A DNA stretch of 64,000 nucleotides, taken from the NCBI RefSeq assembly GCF_030296615.1, contig NZ_AP027732.1:186001-250000 (forward strand), given 5' to 3'. Numbering within the stretch: the first letter of the stretch is position 1; the number at the start of each line of letters is the position of its first letter. This document shows positions 34,993 to 44,107 of this stretch, piece after piece. Source of the stretch: Frondihabitans sucicola. Lineage in GTDB: Bacteria > Actinomycetota > Actinomycetes > Actinomycetales > Microbacteriaceae. Under the pieces are notes generated by a model. It made no database searches. It saw nothing but the letters and a program-made list of their open reading frames with translations, and was not told the DNA's origin. Position numbers and translations under genes: made by a program.

Positions 34993-35791
34993 CTCGACCG
35001 CCCTTCCAGGTGACGTCGTACCCGTTCGCCGACAGGACGACACCCGACGACACGAACTCGTCGGGGAGCGAGCACGACGAGAGTCCGAGGCCGGCATTCG
35101 GCGACTCGGAGCCGTCGAGCGAGAGCAGGCAGTACCCGCCGCTCGATCCCGCCTCGCGGGCGATCCAGATCCGCGTCTTGGCGGGCGTCGTCGCCACGAG
35201 GCGCGTCGACGACGGAACGTACGTGATGTTCGCGCCGGGCGTGGCCGCGTAGCGGTCCTCGGAGGTGGCACTCCGAGCCAGGAGGGCTTCGGCCGCCAGG
35301 ATCTTCTCGCGCGAGGAGGCCACGACCGACGGGTCGCCGTCGAAGAGCTCGGAGCCGACGGACGGGCTGGGGTCGAGGCTCGGCGCGAAGCTCGGCGCGG
35401 CCGACGAGCCGGTGACCGGGGGAAGCAGGACTCTGTCGACGAGTGCCCCGCCGATGAGGCCGACGACGAGAGCGGCCCCGAGTCCGGTCACGAACACTCG
35501 GCGGCTGGGCCGCCAGCGAGAGGGCGCAGGATCCGCCCCCGCGTCGCCGGGCCGCTCGCCCTCCGGCACCGCGGCGTCTCCGACCGAACCGGCCAGAGTG
35601 CCGTCGGACGGAGCCTCGTCGGGCCCGGCCGCGTCGAGAGCACGCCCCTCGCGCTCGCCGTCGAGCGCGGCGGTCGCACGGGCGGCGTCATCGGCCTCGA
35701 GTTCGTGCCGGGCGGCGGCACTCTCGGCGGGTGACGCCGTCTGCCCGTAGGCCAGGAGCTCAAGGGCTCGTCGACGCTCGTCGTTAAGCAC
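34970..35791 (-). CDS. Hypothetical single-pass membrane protein
   Basis: A 273-residue protein with a long acidic, Ala-rich cytoplasmic head, an Arg cluster, one membrane helix (about residues 103-125, VFVTGLGAALVVGLIGGALV) and an extracytoplasmic domain of about 140 residues with two cysteines (YCLLSLDGSES and GLSSCSLPDEF), which may form a disulfide. The C-terminus ends VTWKGGRVTVAVGN. I do not recognise the family. Its 3' end overlaps the convergent EamA gene by 23 bases. Confidence 0.65.
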   Translation of the reverse strand: MLNDERRRALELLAYGQTASPAESAAARHELEADDAARATAALDGEREGRALDAAGPDEAPSDGTLAGSVGDAAVPEGERPGDAGADPAPSRWRPSRRVFVTGLGAALVVGLIGGALVDRVLLPPVTGSSAAPSFAPSLDPSPSVGSELFDGDPSVVASSREKILAAEALLARSATSEDRYAATPGANITYVPSSTRLVATTPAKTRIWIAREAGSSGGYCLLSLDGSESPNAGLGLSSCSLPDEFVSSGVVLSANGYDVTWKGGRVTVAVGN

Positions 35792-35805
35792 GAGTGCAGC
35801 CTAGA

Positions 35806-35842
35806 GCGTGTCTCACTTCACCGCGGGTCGTGTGAGACACGC
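35806..35842. repeat. Perfect 11-bp inverted repeat upstream of the FMN riboswitch
   Basis: GCGTGTCTCAC (35806-35816) and GTGAGACACGC (35832-35842) with a 15-base spacer. It lies 14 bases upstream of the minus-strand hypothetical gene and about 70 bases before the riboswitch on the plus strand. It may be a regulator site or a hairpin that isolates the two divergent units. Confidence 0.5.
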
Positions 35843-35911
35843 CCTGGATGACCGCTCGTGACGCCGTCCGTCGACAGGGAATGCCGCGGGTGCCACAGTG
35901 GTTGCTGCAAG

Positions 35912-36069
35912 TGCTTCAGGGACGGTGAGATTCCGTACCGGCGGTGACAGCCCGCGAACCCCGTGCGATCACGGGGCCGAACCGGCCAGCAGACCCCGTG
36001 ACAGGGCGATGCGATTCCGGTGCCGACAGTGTCTGTGTTCTGCACAGCGACAGTCTGGATGGAAGAAGC
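35912..36069 (+). promoter_or_regulatory. FMN riboswitch (RFN element)
   Basis: The conserved RFN blocks occur in order: CTTCAGGGACGGTGAGATTCC, ACCGGCGGTGACAGCCCGCG, a variable stem (GACCCCGTG...), GATTCCGGTGCCGACAG and AGTCTGGATGGAAGAAG. This is the FMN-binding aptamer that switches off riboflavin genes when FMN is plentiful. The end of the aptamer is 19 bases from the start codon of the PnuC-type gene, with the ribosome-binding site GAGGAAG just after it. That spacing suggests control at translation initiation, the usual mode in actinobacteria. Confidence 0.95.
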
Positions 36070-36087
36070 CGCAGCACGAGGAAGACC

Positions 36088-36780
36088 ATGCACGCCATCA
36101 CCTGGCTGTTCGACGCGACGTTCACCATCGGTCATCAGACCGTCCTCTGGCGGGAGGTGATCGGGAACCTGTTCGGCCTCGTGAGCGCTCTCGGCGGCAT
36201 GCGCCGGAAGGTCTGGGCCTGGCCCATCGGGATCGCGGGCAACGCGCTCCTGTTCACGGTCTTCCTGGGCGCGGTCTTCGACACACCGAACCCGGTCAAC
36301 CTCCTCGGTCAGGCGGGCCGCCAGATCATGTTCATCGTCGTGTCGATCTACGGCTGGTACGCCTGGAAGCGCGCGAAGACCGGCGGCGGAAGCGCCGTCG
36401 AACCGCGCTGGGCCGGCGCCCGGGCGCGGATCCTGCTGGCTGTGGCCTTCGTCGGCGGCACAGCGGTCCTGACACCGATCTTCACCGCACTGGGCTCCTA
36501 CGCCCCGGTCTGGTCGGACGCCTGGATCTTCGTCGGTTCGCTGCTGGCGACCTACGGCATGGCCAAGGGCTGGGTCGAGTTCTGGCTCATCTGGGTGGCC
36601 GTCGACATCGTCGGAGTGCCTCTGCTGCTGAGCGCCGGCTACTACGCCTCGGCGTTCATGTACATCTTCTATGGCGCGTTCACGCTGACCGGCTTCTTCG
36701 TCTGGGCGCGGACGCGCAGGATCGCAGCGCTGCCGGTGATGCCGGATCCCGCACCGGCCGCGGTGGTCACGCCCCGCTGA
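36088..36780 (+). CDS. ribM: PnuC-type riboflavin transporter (RibM-like)
   Basis: A 230-residue membrane protein of the PnuC/SWEET-like family with about seven segments: LFGLVSALGGMRRKVWAWPIGIAGNAL, IMFIVVSIYGWYAW and WIFVGSLLATYGMAKGWVEFWLIWV. PnuC proteins move nicotinamide riboside, but members directly under an FMN riboswitch in actinobacteria (RibM) take up riboflavin. The riboswitch ends 19 bases before this ATG, so the riboflavin role is well supported by context. The longer open frame upstream crosses the riboswitch and is not coding. Confidence 0.9.
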   Translation: MHAITWLFDATFTIGHQTVLWREVIGNLFGLVSALGGMRRKVWAWPIGIAGNALLFTVFLGAVFDTPNPVNLLGQAGRQIMFIVVSIYGWYAWKRAKTGGGSAVEPRWAGARARILLAVAFVGGTAVLTPIFTALGSYAPVWSDAWIFVGSLLATYGMAKGWVEFWLIWVAVDIVGVPLLLSAGYYASAFMYIFYGAFTLTGFFVWARTRRIAALPVMPDPAPAAVVTPR

Positions 36781-36868
36781 CCGGCGCCGGCCGCTCGGGT
36801 GAACGCGCCCGCTCGGCGCCGGAGGATCCGGCTTCGCGGGCTCCCGGGATCCTGGTCATACTGGGTCC

Positions 36869-37381
36869 ATGAGGCTCTCACGCGACCAACTGGCCACGTC
36901 CATCGCCGACGCTGCACGCAGCACCTGGCGCGAGCTCTGCGCCGACCGACCGGGGGTCCCGTTCGCCGGCTTCGCCCTCTACTCCGACGAATCGGCCATG
37001 ACGCTCCTCTGCTCGGCGAACACCCCCGAGAACCTCACGCGCCTCGACGAGGACGACCCGGAGGTCGCGGACGCGGTCCGCTGGACCCCTGCGGAATGGG
37101 ATCTCGAAGACATCGGCTCGTGGTTCTTCGACGGCGTGAACGAGGTCCTGCTCGAGGCCTTTCAGGCGGAGGAGCCCCTCGAGGAGCGGGCGGCGATGTT
37201 CGACGCCGCCGTCGACGCCCTGGAGCGCCTGCGCGACGAAGGGGAGTTCCAGGATCACCCCGACCTCGTCGTGATGTTCCGGCTGTCCGACGACGAGCAC
37301 GACGAACGCGACAGCGAGTGGCTGGCTCGCCTCAACCCGGCCGACATCGTCGCGGACTACGAGGAGTGGCTGGAGGGCTAG
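36869..37381 (+). CDS. DUF4303-like acidic protein
   Basis: A 170-residue soluble, very acidic protein. FAGFALYSDESAMTLLCSANTPENL, a conserved VRWTPAEWDLE and SWFFDGVNEVL resemble the DUF4303 family found near polymorphic toxins and in many unrelated settings. Function unknown. It stands alone between the riboflavin transporter and the heme-degrading-domain gene, with no overlap to either side. Confidence 0.6.
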   Translation: MRLSRDQLATSIADAARSTWRELCADRPGVPFAGFALYSDESAMTLLCSANTPENLTRLDEDDPEVADAVRWTPAEWDLEDIGSWFFDGVNEVLLEAFQAEEPLEERAAMFDAAVDALERLRDEGEFQDHPDLVVMFRLSDDEHDERDSEWLARLNPADIVADYEEWLEG

Positions 37382-37459
37382 TCCCGCTCGGGCCGCCCCA
37401 CGCCGGCGCCCTATGTCCTGACATACTGAGGCGTACGCCACGACGAAGGAGTGAAGCCC

Positions 37460-37996
37460 GTGCTCGATGTTTCCGAGATCCGCGATCTGTTCCGCACCAC
37501 GGAGGCCTCGCTGGGCGGTCTGCTGACCGACCCGCCGAAGCTGGCCGCCGAGCTCGCCCGCCAGCACGCCGAGGTCCGCTTCGCGTCCGTCGACTTCGAC
37601 CTCGCCTGGCTGATCGGGAGCGGCATCCGCGCGGTGGCGAGCGAGGAGCGCCTTCCCATCGCCATCAACATCACGCTGGGGCCGCAGCAGGTGTTCCACG
37701 CCGCCGTCGACGGTGCCACCTCCGACAACGACGACTGGGCCGCGCGCAAGTCCGCCGTCGCGTGGCGGTACTCGAAGTCGTCGTTCGCGGTCGGGCTCGA
37801 CTTCGCCGACGAGCCCGGCGGGTTCGATGCGGCGTCGCGGCGTCCCGTCGCCGATTTCGCCGCCCACGGAGGTGCCGTGCCGATCCTGCTCCGCTCCGGT
37901 GTCGCCGTCGGGGTCACCGCCGTCTCCGGCTTGCCCGCGACGTCCGATCACGCGCTGGTGATCGCCGCTCTGACGGTCGCCCGCGACCACCTCTGA
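37460..37996 (+). CDS. UPF0303/HbpS-like heme-degrading-domain protein
   Basis: About 178 residues. GTG 37460 is preferred over GTG 37451 because the Shine-Dalgarno AAGGAG (37446-37451) would touch the earlier codon, but is eight bases from this one. FDLAWLIGSGIRAVA, WRYSKSSFAVGL and PILLRSGVAVGVTAVSGLPATSDHALVIAAL fit the UPF0303 family of the HbpS/PduO-C fold. The biochemical role is not settled for this subfamily. Confidence 0.75.
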   Translation: MLDVSEIRDLFRTTEASLGGLLTDPPKLAAELARQHAEVRFASVDFDLAWLIGSGIRAVASEERLPIAINITLGPQQVFHAAVDGATSDNDDWAARKSAVAWRYSKSSFAVGLDFADEPGGFDAASRRPVADFAAHGGAVPILLRSGVAVGVTAVSGLPATSDHALVIAALTVARDHL

Positions 37997-38060
37997 GGAG
38001 GCCCGCGGGCACAGCAAGAATTAACATCGACGCCACAATCGCAGGCGTAGCGTTGCACCG

Positions 38061-39446
38061 GTGACCCGTCCTACTACGGCAACGGTCGGCGAGCTCCGGG
38101 CATCCGGGCACGTCCAGAAGACCCTGCGTGCCGAAATCCGCGACAACCTCCTCAGCGCCCTCCGAGAGGGCCGCGATCCGTGGCCCGGGCTGCACGGTTT
38201 CGAGTCGACCGTCATCCCGCAACTGGAGCGCGCCCTGATCGCCGGCCACGACGTGGTCCTGCTGGGCGAACGCGGCCAGGGCAAGACCCGCCTGCTGCGC
38301 ACCCTGTCCGGACTGCTCGACGAATGGTCGCCGGTCATCGACGGCTCGGAGCTCGGCGAGCACCCGTACGAACCCATCACCTCCGAGAGCCGCCGACGCG
38401 CGGCCGAGCTGGGCGACATCCTGCCGATCTCGTGGCGCCACCGCGACGAGCGCTACGTCGAGAAGCTGGCCACGCCCGACACGAGCGTCGCCGACCTGAT
38501 CGGCGACGTCGACCCCATGAAGGTCGCCGAGGGCCGCAGCCTGGGCGACCCCGAGACCATCCACTTCGGCCTGATCCCGCGCAGCCACCGCGGCATCGTC
38601 GCCATCAACGAGCTGCCCGACCTCGCCGAGCGCATCCAGGTCGCCATGCTCAACGTGATGGAGGAGCGCGACATCCAGATCCGCGGCTACGTGCTGCGCC
38701 TGCCGCTCGACGTCCTGGTCGTCGCGAGCGCGAACCCCGAAGACTATACGAACCGCGGCAGGATCATCACGCCCCTGAAAGACAGGTTCGGCGCGGAGAT
38801 CCGCACTCACTACCCGACCGAGCTCGAGGACGAGATCGCCGTCATCCGGCAGGAGGCCGAGTTGGTCGCGGAGGTTCCCGACTACCTCGTCGAGATCCTG
38901 GCCCGCTTCACGCGCGCGCTTCGAGAGTCCACCGCCGTCGATCAGCGCTCCGGCGTCAGCGCCCGCTTCTCGATCGCCGGCGCCGAGACCATCGCCGCCG
39001 CCGCGATCCACCGCGCGACACGGCAGGGCGAGGAGCAGGCCGTGGCGCGCCCCATCGACCTCGAGACCGCCGTGGACGTCCTCGGCGGCAAGATCGAGTT
39101 CGAGTCGGGCGAGGAGGACCGCGCCGACGAGATCCTCGACCACCTGCTCCGGACGTCGACGGCGGAGACCGTCCGCGCGCACTTCCGCGGCATCGACTTC
39201 GGCATCCTGGTCGAAGCGCTCGAGAACGGTTCGATGGTGACCACGGGCGAGCAGGTGACGGCACGCGACTTCCTCGCCGGGCTCCCGTCGCTCGGCGAAT
39301 CCGAGCTCTACGACGAGATCTGCGACCGCCTCGGCGCGACCACCGACGGCGAGCGGGCCGGCGCCATCGAGCTGGCTCTGGAGGGTCTCTACCTCGCTCG
39401 CCGACTCAGCAAGGAGTCCGGCGGCGGGCAGGCCATCTATGGCTAG
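38061..39446 (+). CDS. AAA+ ATPase, magnesium-chelatase-subunit-I-like (MoxR/ChlI group)
   Basis: A 461-residue ATPase from a GTG start. Walker A is GERGQGKT (69-76), Walker B GIVAINELP (178-186), and an arginine-finger region PEDYTNRGRIITPLKDRF follows. The C-terminal part is helical. Together with the following VWA protein it forms the AAA+/VWA pair typical of chelatase-like and MoxR chaperone systems. The next gene starts eight bases inside its end (overlap 39439-39446), so the pair is coupled. No porphyrin genes are nearby, so metal chelation for tetrapyrroles is unlikely. Confidence 0.87.
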   Translation: MTRPTTATVGELRASGHVQKTLRAEIRDNLLSALREGRDPWPGLHGFESTVIPQLERALIAGHDVVLLGERGQGKTRLLRTLSGLLDEWSPVIDGSELGEHPYEPITSESRRRAAELGDILPISWRHRDERYVEKLATPDTSVADLIGDVDPMKVAEGRSLGDPETIHFGLIPRSHRGIVAINELPDLAERIQVAMLNVMEERDIQIRGYVLRLPLDVLVVASANPEDYTNRGRIITPLKDRFGAEIRTHYPTELEDEIAVIRQEAELVAEVPDYLVEILARFTRALRESTAVDQRSGVSARFSIAGAETIAAAAIHRATRQGEEQAVARPIDLETAVDVLGGKIEFESGEEDRADEILDHLLRTSTAETVRAHFRGIDFGILVEALENGSMVTTGEQVTARDFLAGLPSLGESELYDEICDRLGATTDGERAGAIELALEGLYLARRLSKESGGGQAIYG

Positions 39447-41513
39447 GACGAACCGGCGGCTCACGCGCGACGCCCGCTACACGAAGTACACGGGCGGGCC
39501 GGATCCCCTCGCGCCGCCGGTCGATCTGAAAGAGGCCCTCGACGCCATCGGCGAAGACGTCATGGCGGGCTACTCCCCGAGCGAGCAATGCGCGAGTTCC
39601 TGCGCCGCGGCGGCCGCGACAAGGCCGGTCTCGACGACCTCGCTCGACGCGTCGCGGAGAAGCGCCGCGAACTGGCGCAGAAGCACAACCTCGACGGCAC
39701 GCTCGCCGAGATCCGCGAGCTGCTCGACAAGGCCGTCCTCGAGGAGCGCAAGCAGCTCGCCCGTGACACCGAGATGGACGACGGCGACCGGGCCCTGGCC
39801 GAGATGCAGCTCGACAACCTCCCGCCCGGGCCGGCCGCCGCGGTCGACGAGCTCTCCGACTACACCTGGCAGAGCCCCCAGGCGCGGGCCGACTTCGAGA
39901 AGATCAAGGATCTCCTCGGACGAGAGATGCTCGACCAGCGATTCGCCGGTATGAAGAAGGCGCTCGAGAACGCCACCGACGCCGATCGAGAAGCGATCAA
40001 CGAGATGCTGGGCGATCTCAACGAGCTCCTCGAATCCCACCGGGCCGGCACGGATTCCCCCGAAGACTTCGATGACTTCATGGAGAAGCACGGCGAATTC
40101 TTCCCGGAGAACCCGCAGGACATCGACGAATTGCTCGACGCCCTCGCGCAGCGGGGCGCGGCCGCGCAGCGCATGCGCAACTCCATGACCCAGGAGCAGC
40201 GGGACGAGCTCGACGCCCTGGCCCAGCAGGCATTCGGCTCACCCGACCTGATGGACGCTCTGTCCCAGTTGGACGGCAACCTCCAGGCCCTGCGGCCGGG
40301 CGAGAACTGGGGCGGACTCGAGCGGATGGACGGCGAGCAAGGCCTGGGGCTCGGTGACGGCACGGGTGTCTTCCAGGACCTCGCCGACCTCGACTCGCTC
40401 GCGGAGCAGCTCGCGCAGACCCACAACGGCGCGGGTCTCGACGACCTCGACCTGGAGAAGCTCACCAAGCAGCTCGGCGACGAAGCGGGGGTCGACGCGC
40501 GCACGCTGCAGCAGCTCGAAAAGGCGCTCCGCGACTCCGGCACGATGAAGCGCGGCAGCGACGGGTCGCTCAAGTTGACCCCCAAGGCCATGCGCGAGCT
40601 CGGCAAAGCCCTCCTGCGCGACGTGGCGGCGACCCTGTCCGGTCGCGGCGGCAACCGCGACATCCGCCAGGCGGGAGCCGCCGGAGAACGCTCCGGCGCC
40701 ACGCGCGAGTGGGCCTTCGGCGACACCGAGCCCTGGGACGTCACGCGCACGATCACGAACGCGCTGACTCGCACCGCGTCCGCGCGCGATGTCGGGTCGG
40801 GTGCAGGATCACGCGTCCGTATCGAGATCGGCGACGTCGAGGTCCAGGAGACCGAGGCACGCACGCAGGCCTGCGTCGCTCTGCTCGTCGACACGTCCTT
40901 CTCGATGGCCATGGAGAACCGGTGGGTGCCGATGAAGCGGACGGCCCTCGCGCTGCACACTCTCATCACCAGCCGGTTCCGCGGCGACGAGCTGCAGATG
41001 ATCGGCTTCGGACGCCACGCCGAGGTCATGGAGATCGAGCAGCTCGTCGGGCTCGACGCTCAGTGGGACAAGGGCACCAACCTCCACCACGCGCTGATGC
41101 TCGCGAACCGGCACTTCCGGAAGCACCCGAACATGCAGCCGGTGCTCCTGATCGTCACCGACGGTGAGCCGACCTCCCACCTCGAGCCCGGCGGCGACGT
41201 GTACTTCAACTACCCGCCCGACCCGCTGACCGTGGCCTACGCCGTGCGCGAGCTCGACAACTCGATGCGGCTGGGCGCCCACACGACTTTCTTCCGGCTG
41301 GGCGACGATCCTGGGCTGGCCCGCTTCATCGACTCGATGGCCACACGCGTCGGCGGCAACGTCGTCGCACCGGACGCCGACGACCTCGGAGCGGCGGTGG
41401 TCGGGTCGTACCTCGGGTCGCGCCGGTCGGGCGGGCACTTCGGCGGGTTCGACGGCGGCGGGTTCTCGGCCGGCTCCGACTTCGACGGCATGTTCGGGCG
41501 CGGCTGGTACTGA
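39439..41513 (+). CDS. VWA-domain partner of the AAA+ ATPase (frame broken near N-terminus)
   Basis: About 691 residues after repair. The N-terminal 45 residues (RRLTRDARYTKYTGGPDPLAPPVDLKEALDAIGEDVM) lead into AMREFLRRGGRDKAGLDDLARR; the break is at CCCC 39575-39578, where a fifth C restores GYSPERAMREFL. A long acidic helical middle (about 60-400) precedes a VWA domain whose MIDAS motif is VDTSFSM (about residue 484) with later GTN and VTDGEP. The tail is Gly/Phe-rich (SGGHFGGFDGGGFSAG). It would work with the upstream ATPase as substrate adaptor. Confidence 0.88.
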
Positions 41514-41999
41514 GCGCTGCTGCTGCCGCCGCTGTCGCCGCCGCCGCCGCAACGCGTCTCACGGACAACCCAACCTGCCGCGGCAGGGCTACACGTCCGA
41601 GCAACGTTTCGCGGCGGCCGTCGCTGCTGGCCGTGCCACCGCTGCCGCTATGCCGCCTTTGCCGCCGCGGCCGCCAGCGCCGCCAGCGCCGCAACGCGTC
41701 TCACGGACAACCCAACCAGCCGCGGCAGGGCTACACGTCCGCACAACGTTTCGCGGCGGCCGCCGCTGCCGGCCGTGCCACCGCTGCTGCTGCCGCTGCC
41801 GCTGCCGCAACGCGTCTCACGGACAACCCAACCTGCCGCGGCAGGGCTACACGTCCGCACAACGTTTAGCGGCGGCCGCGGCGCCGATCCCGCCGCTTCC
41901 GATCCACGTCGACGCCCGCTGCGTCGCACTCGCATGACCGCGCGATGTGGCCACCTCACGCACGAGCCCATCGCGGGTGACGCCATCGTGCCTGACGGG
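41514..41999. other. Intergenic region filled by a triplicated repeat
   Basis: 486 bases between the VWA gene and the convergent SCO1664-family gene. Most of it is three copies of a 70-base unit separated by GCC/GCT-rich low-complexity spacers; open frames across it are by-products of the repeat. No gene supported. Confidence 0.7.
41551..41878. repeat. Three copies of a 70-base unit with palindromic core and GC-triplet spacers
   Basis: Copies at 41551-41620, 41693-41762 and 41809-41878, all in direct orientation, with only a few substitutions. Each begins AACGCGTCTCACGGACAACC, holds CCTGCCGCGGCAGG (a perfect 14-base palindrome; one half is changed in copy 2), then GGCTACACGTCCG and CAACGTTTCGCGGCGGCCG (TTTAGC in copy 3). 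Spacers of 72 and 46 bases are runs of GCC/GCT triplets of different length. The start-to-start distances are 142 and 116 bases. It is not a CRISPR array (spacers are low complexity). Possible roles: terminator, protein-binding site or intergenic mobile repeat. Confidence 0.85.
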
Positions 42000-42779
42000 C
42001 TAGAAGATCGGCCAGGGCACCGCGGGCATGTGGCCGTGCGGCGCCGGGAAGCGCCGCTTCGTGAGCAGTCGATCGCAGCGGCCCGCGAAGGCCACGAGCT
42101 CGTCCCCGTCGAGCAGCTCGCCGAGGACCCCGCCCAGCCCGCCGGCCAGATCGTCGCGGACGCGCTGGACCCCGGCGAGCTCGTCGTCGTTGAGGTCATC
42201 GCCGAGCCAGCCCCACAGGACCGTGCGCAGTTTGTGCTCCACGTGGAAAGTCAGCCCGTGGTCCACCCCGTGGCGGTGCCCGTCAGGCATGGGCAGGATG
42301 TGCGCGCCCTTGCGGTCGGCATTGTTGACGACCACGTCGAAGACCGCCATCCGCCGCAGCGCAGCGCTGTCCTCGTGGATCAGGCTGACCGGGCGGTCGT
42401 ACTCGTCCTCGCCGTCGAACACGGTGCGCCAGCCCTCTTCCGGGACGTCTTCCGGCGCGACGAGGTTCACGGGATCCTGCTCGACGTCCTGCTCCTGGAA
42501 GAGCTGCACCATCCCGACGCCGAGCGGGCCGTCACGGAGCCACGTGCGCGGCACGACGTTCCACCCGAAGGCCTCGGAGACGAGGTAGGCGGCCGCTTCG
42601 CGGTTCGCCAGGTCGCCGTCGGGAAAATCCCACAGGGGTTTCTCGCCCGCCGACGGCTTGTAGACGACGACCGTCTCGCCGATCGTGGCGAGGAAGGTCG
42701 CGTTCGAGGCCGTCGTGATCCTGCCCGTGATCTCCAGCGGGAGCTCGTCGAGCGCCCGGACGTCGACCTCGGGTGGCAT
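42000..42779 (-). CDS. SCO1664-family protein (PI3/4-kinase-like fold)
   Basis: A 259-residue protein. VVVYKPSAGEKPLWDFPDGDLANREAAAYLVSEA is the N-lobe lysine and following helix, and VFDVVVNNADRKGAHIL with VDHGLTFHVEHKLRTVLWGW supplies the catalytic-loop Asp/Asn and metal-binding Asp/His of phosphatidylinositol-kinase-like folds. The family is restricted to actinobacteria and is nearly always next to the DUF3090 and MSMEG_4193 families, as here. Its substrate is unknown. One-base overlap with the DUF3090 gene (TGATG). Confidence 0.85.
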   Translation of the reverse strand: MPPEVDVRALDELPLEITGRITTASNATFLATIGETVVVYKPSAGEKPLWDFPDGDLANREAAAYLVSEAFGWNVVPRTWLRDGPLGVGMVQLFQEQDVEQDPVNLVAPEDVPEEGWRTVFDGEDEYDRPVSLIHEDSAALRRMAVFDVVVNNADRKGAHILPMPDGHRHGVDHGLTFHVEHKLRTVLWGWLGDDLNDDELAGVQRVRDDLAGGLGGVLGELLDGDELVAFAGRCDRLLTKRRFPAPHGHMPAVPWPIF

Positions 42780-43348
42780 CAGAGGTCGTCGGGAAAGAGG
42801 TGGATGTGGCCTTCAGGATCGATCGGGGTTCCGCAGACGTCGCAGATCGGCCGACCCGCACCCACGACCTCGAGGGTGCGCTTGGCGAATGCCCGCGCCG
42901 TGCCCACGGGGATGCGCACCAGCATGACCTCGGGCGGCTCGACCTCGAGGGGCTCATCGCTGTCGAAGAACGCCTCGGCGTCGGCCTCGTCGACCTCGAT
43001 GATCGGGTAGGCCTCGATGACGACCTGAGCGGTGGTCGGGTCCCAGCCGAGGCTCAGGGCACCGGTGCGGAACTCCGGCTCGACCGGCTGCTCGAGCGGA
43101 TCGTTGTCGACCAGTTCGACGGGGGTCGCCGCAGGGACGCTGACCGGGTTGCCGTCTTGCGCCATCAGTTCGTCGAGGATCTCTTCGATCTTCTCCGCGA
43201 GCAGAGCCGACTGCTCTTTCTCGAGGGCGATGCTGACGAGCTGAGCGCCGGCGCGGGCCTGCAGGTAGAAGGACCGGGACCCGGGCTGGCCGACGGTGCC
43301 GACGACGACCCGATCCGGCCAGCCGAAGCCATGGACGATGGTAGGCAT
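42779..43348 (-). CDS. DUF3090-family protein
   Basis: A 189-residue protein with the family opening WPDRVVVGTVGQPGSRSFYLQARAG and the C-terminal RPICDVCGTPIDPEGHIHLFP, a CxxC plus His arrangement suggestive of a small metal site. The middle is acidic. Function unknown. It is the second of three conserved actinobacterial neighbours (phosphatase, DUF3090, SCO1664) in the usual order. Confidence 0.88.
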   Translation of the reverse strand: MPTIVHGFGWPDRVVVGTVGQPGSRSFYLQARAGAQLVSIALEKEQSALLAEKIEEILDELMAQDGNPVSVPAATPVELVDNDPLEQPVEPEFRTGALSLGWDPTTAQVVIEAYPIIEVDEADAEAFFDSDEPLEVEPPEVMLVRIPVGTARAFAKRTLEVVGAGRPICDVCGTPIDPEGHIHLFPDDL

Positions 43349-43357
43349 GAGGCCAGT

Positions 43358-44076
43358 CTACGAGCGGTCGCCCTGTGCCGGTTCAGGGTTGCCGGCACCG
43401 CCGCCGACAAGTGCCTCGGCGGCGGGCGGGGCGGCCTTGAGCCAGGAGAGGTCGCCCGAGTCGGTGTTGGTCGACACGACGTCGGGTCGGTTCGACCCGT
43501 AGCGGATGATCGAGACGGATGCCGGTCCGACGTTGATGCGCTGGAAGAGGTCGAGGTGCATCCCGTACGCGTCCGCCAGGACCGACTTGATGATGTCGCC
43601 GTGGCTCACCGCCACCCAGACCGCTCCGGCGCCGTGCTCCTGCTCGAAGGCTGCGTCGAGCCGGCGGATCGCCGCGACCGACCGCGCCTGCATCGCCGCC
43701 AGCGACTCGCCACCAGGGAACGCCGCGGCCGACGGCTGATTCTGCACGACCTTCCAGAGGTCTTCCTTTGCGAGATCCTTCAGCGCACGCCCCTGCCACT
43801 CGCCGTAGTCGCACTCGGTGATGGCCCGCTCGATCGGCGTCGCAGGGTGATTCTGATGGTCGTGCTGAAGTGCCAGGATCGCCTTCGCCGTCTGACGGCA
43901 CCGTTCGAGCGGACTCGAGACGACCCCGACCAGCGGCACCTCTGCGAGGCGTTCGGCCGTGCGCTGCGCCTGCTTGCGCCCCACCTCGTCGAGCTTCACC
44001 CCCGGCGTGCGACCCGCCAGGTGCCGCTGGCATTGGCGGTGGTGCGGCCGTGTCGGACGAGGAGGACTGTGGCCAT
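43358..44076 (-). CDS. Histidine phosphatase, MSMEG_4193 family (frame broken near N-terminus)
   Basis: About 239 residues after repair. ATG 44076 gives ATVLLVRHGRTTANASGT with the RHG phosphohistidine motif, then the frame breaks at GG 44020-44021; a third G gives GTLAGRTPGVKLDEVGRKQA. The rest shows VVSSPLERCRQTA, CDYGEWQGR and WVAVSHGDIIKSVLADAYG (second catalytic His). It is a phosphoglycerate-mutase-like phosphatase of unknown substrate, first gene of the conserved trio. Confidence 0.87.
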
Positions 44077-44107
44077 GACGTTCAGCCTAATCGGCTGGCT
44101 GGAGTCG

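Noticed and set aside
41551..41878. CRISPR-like array
   Set aside because: Only three units, 70 bases each, with low-complexity GCC/GCT spacers of unequal length, and no cas genes.
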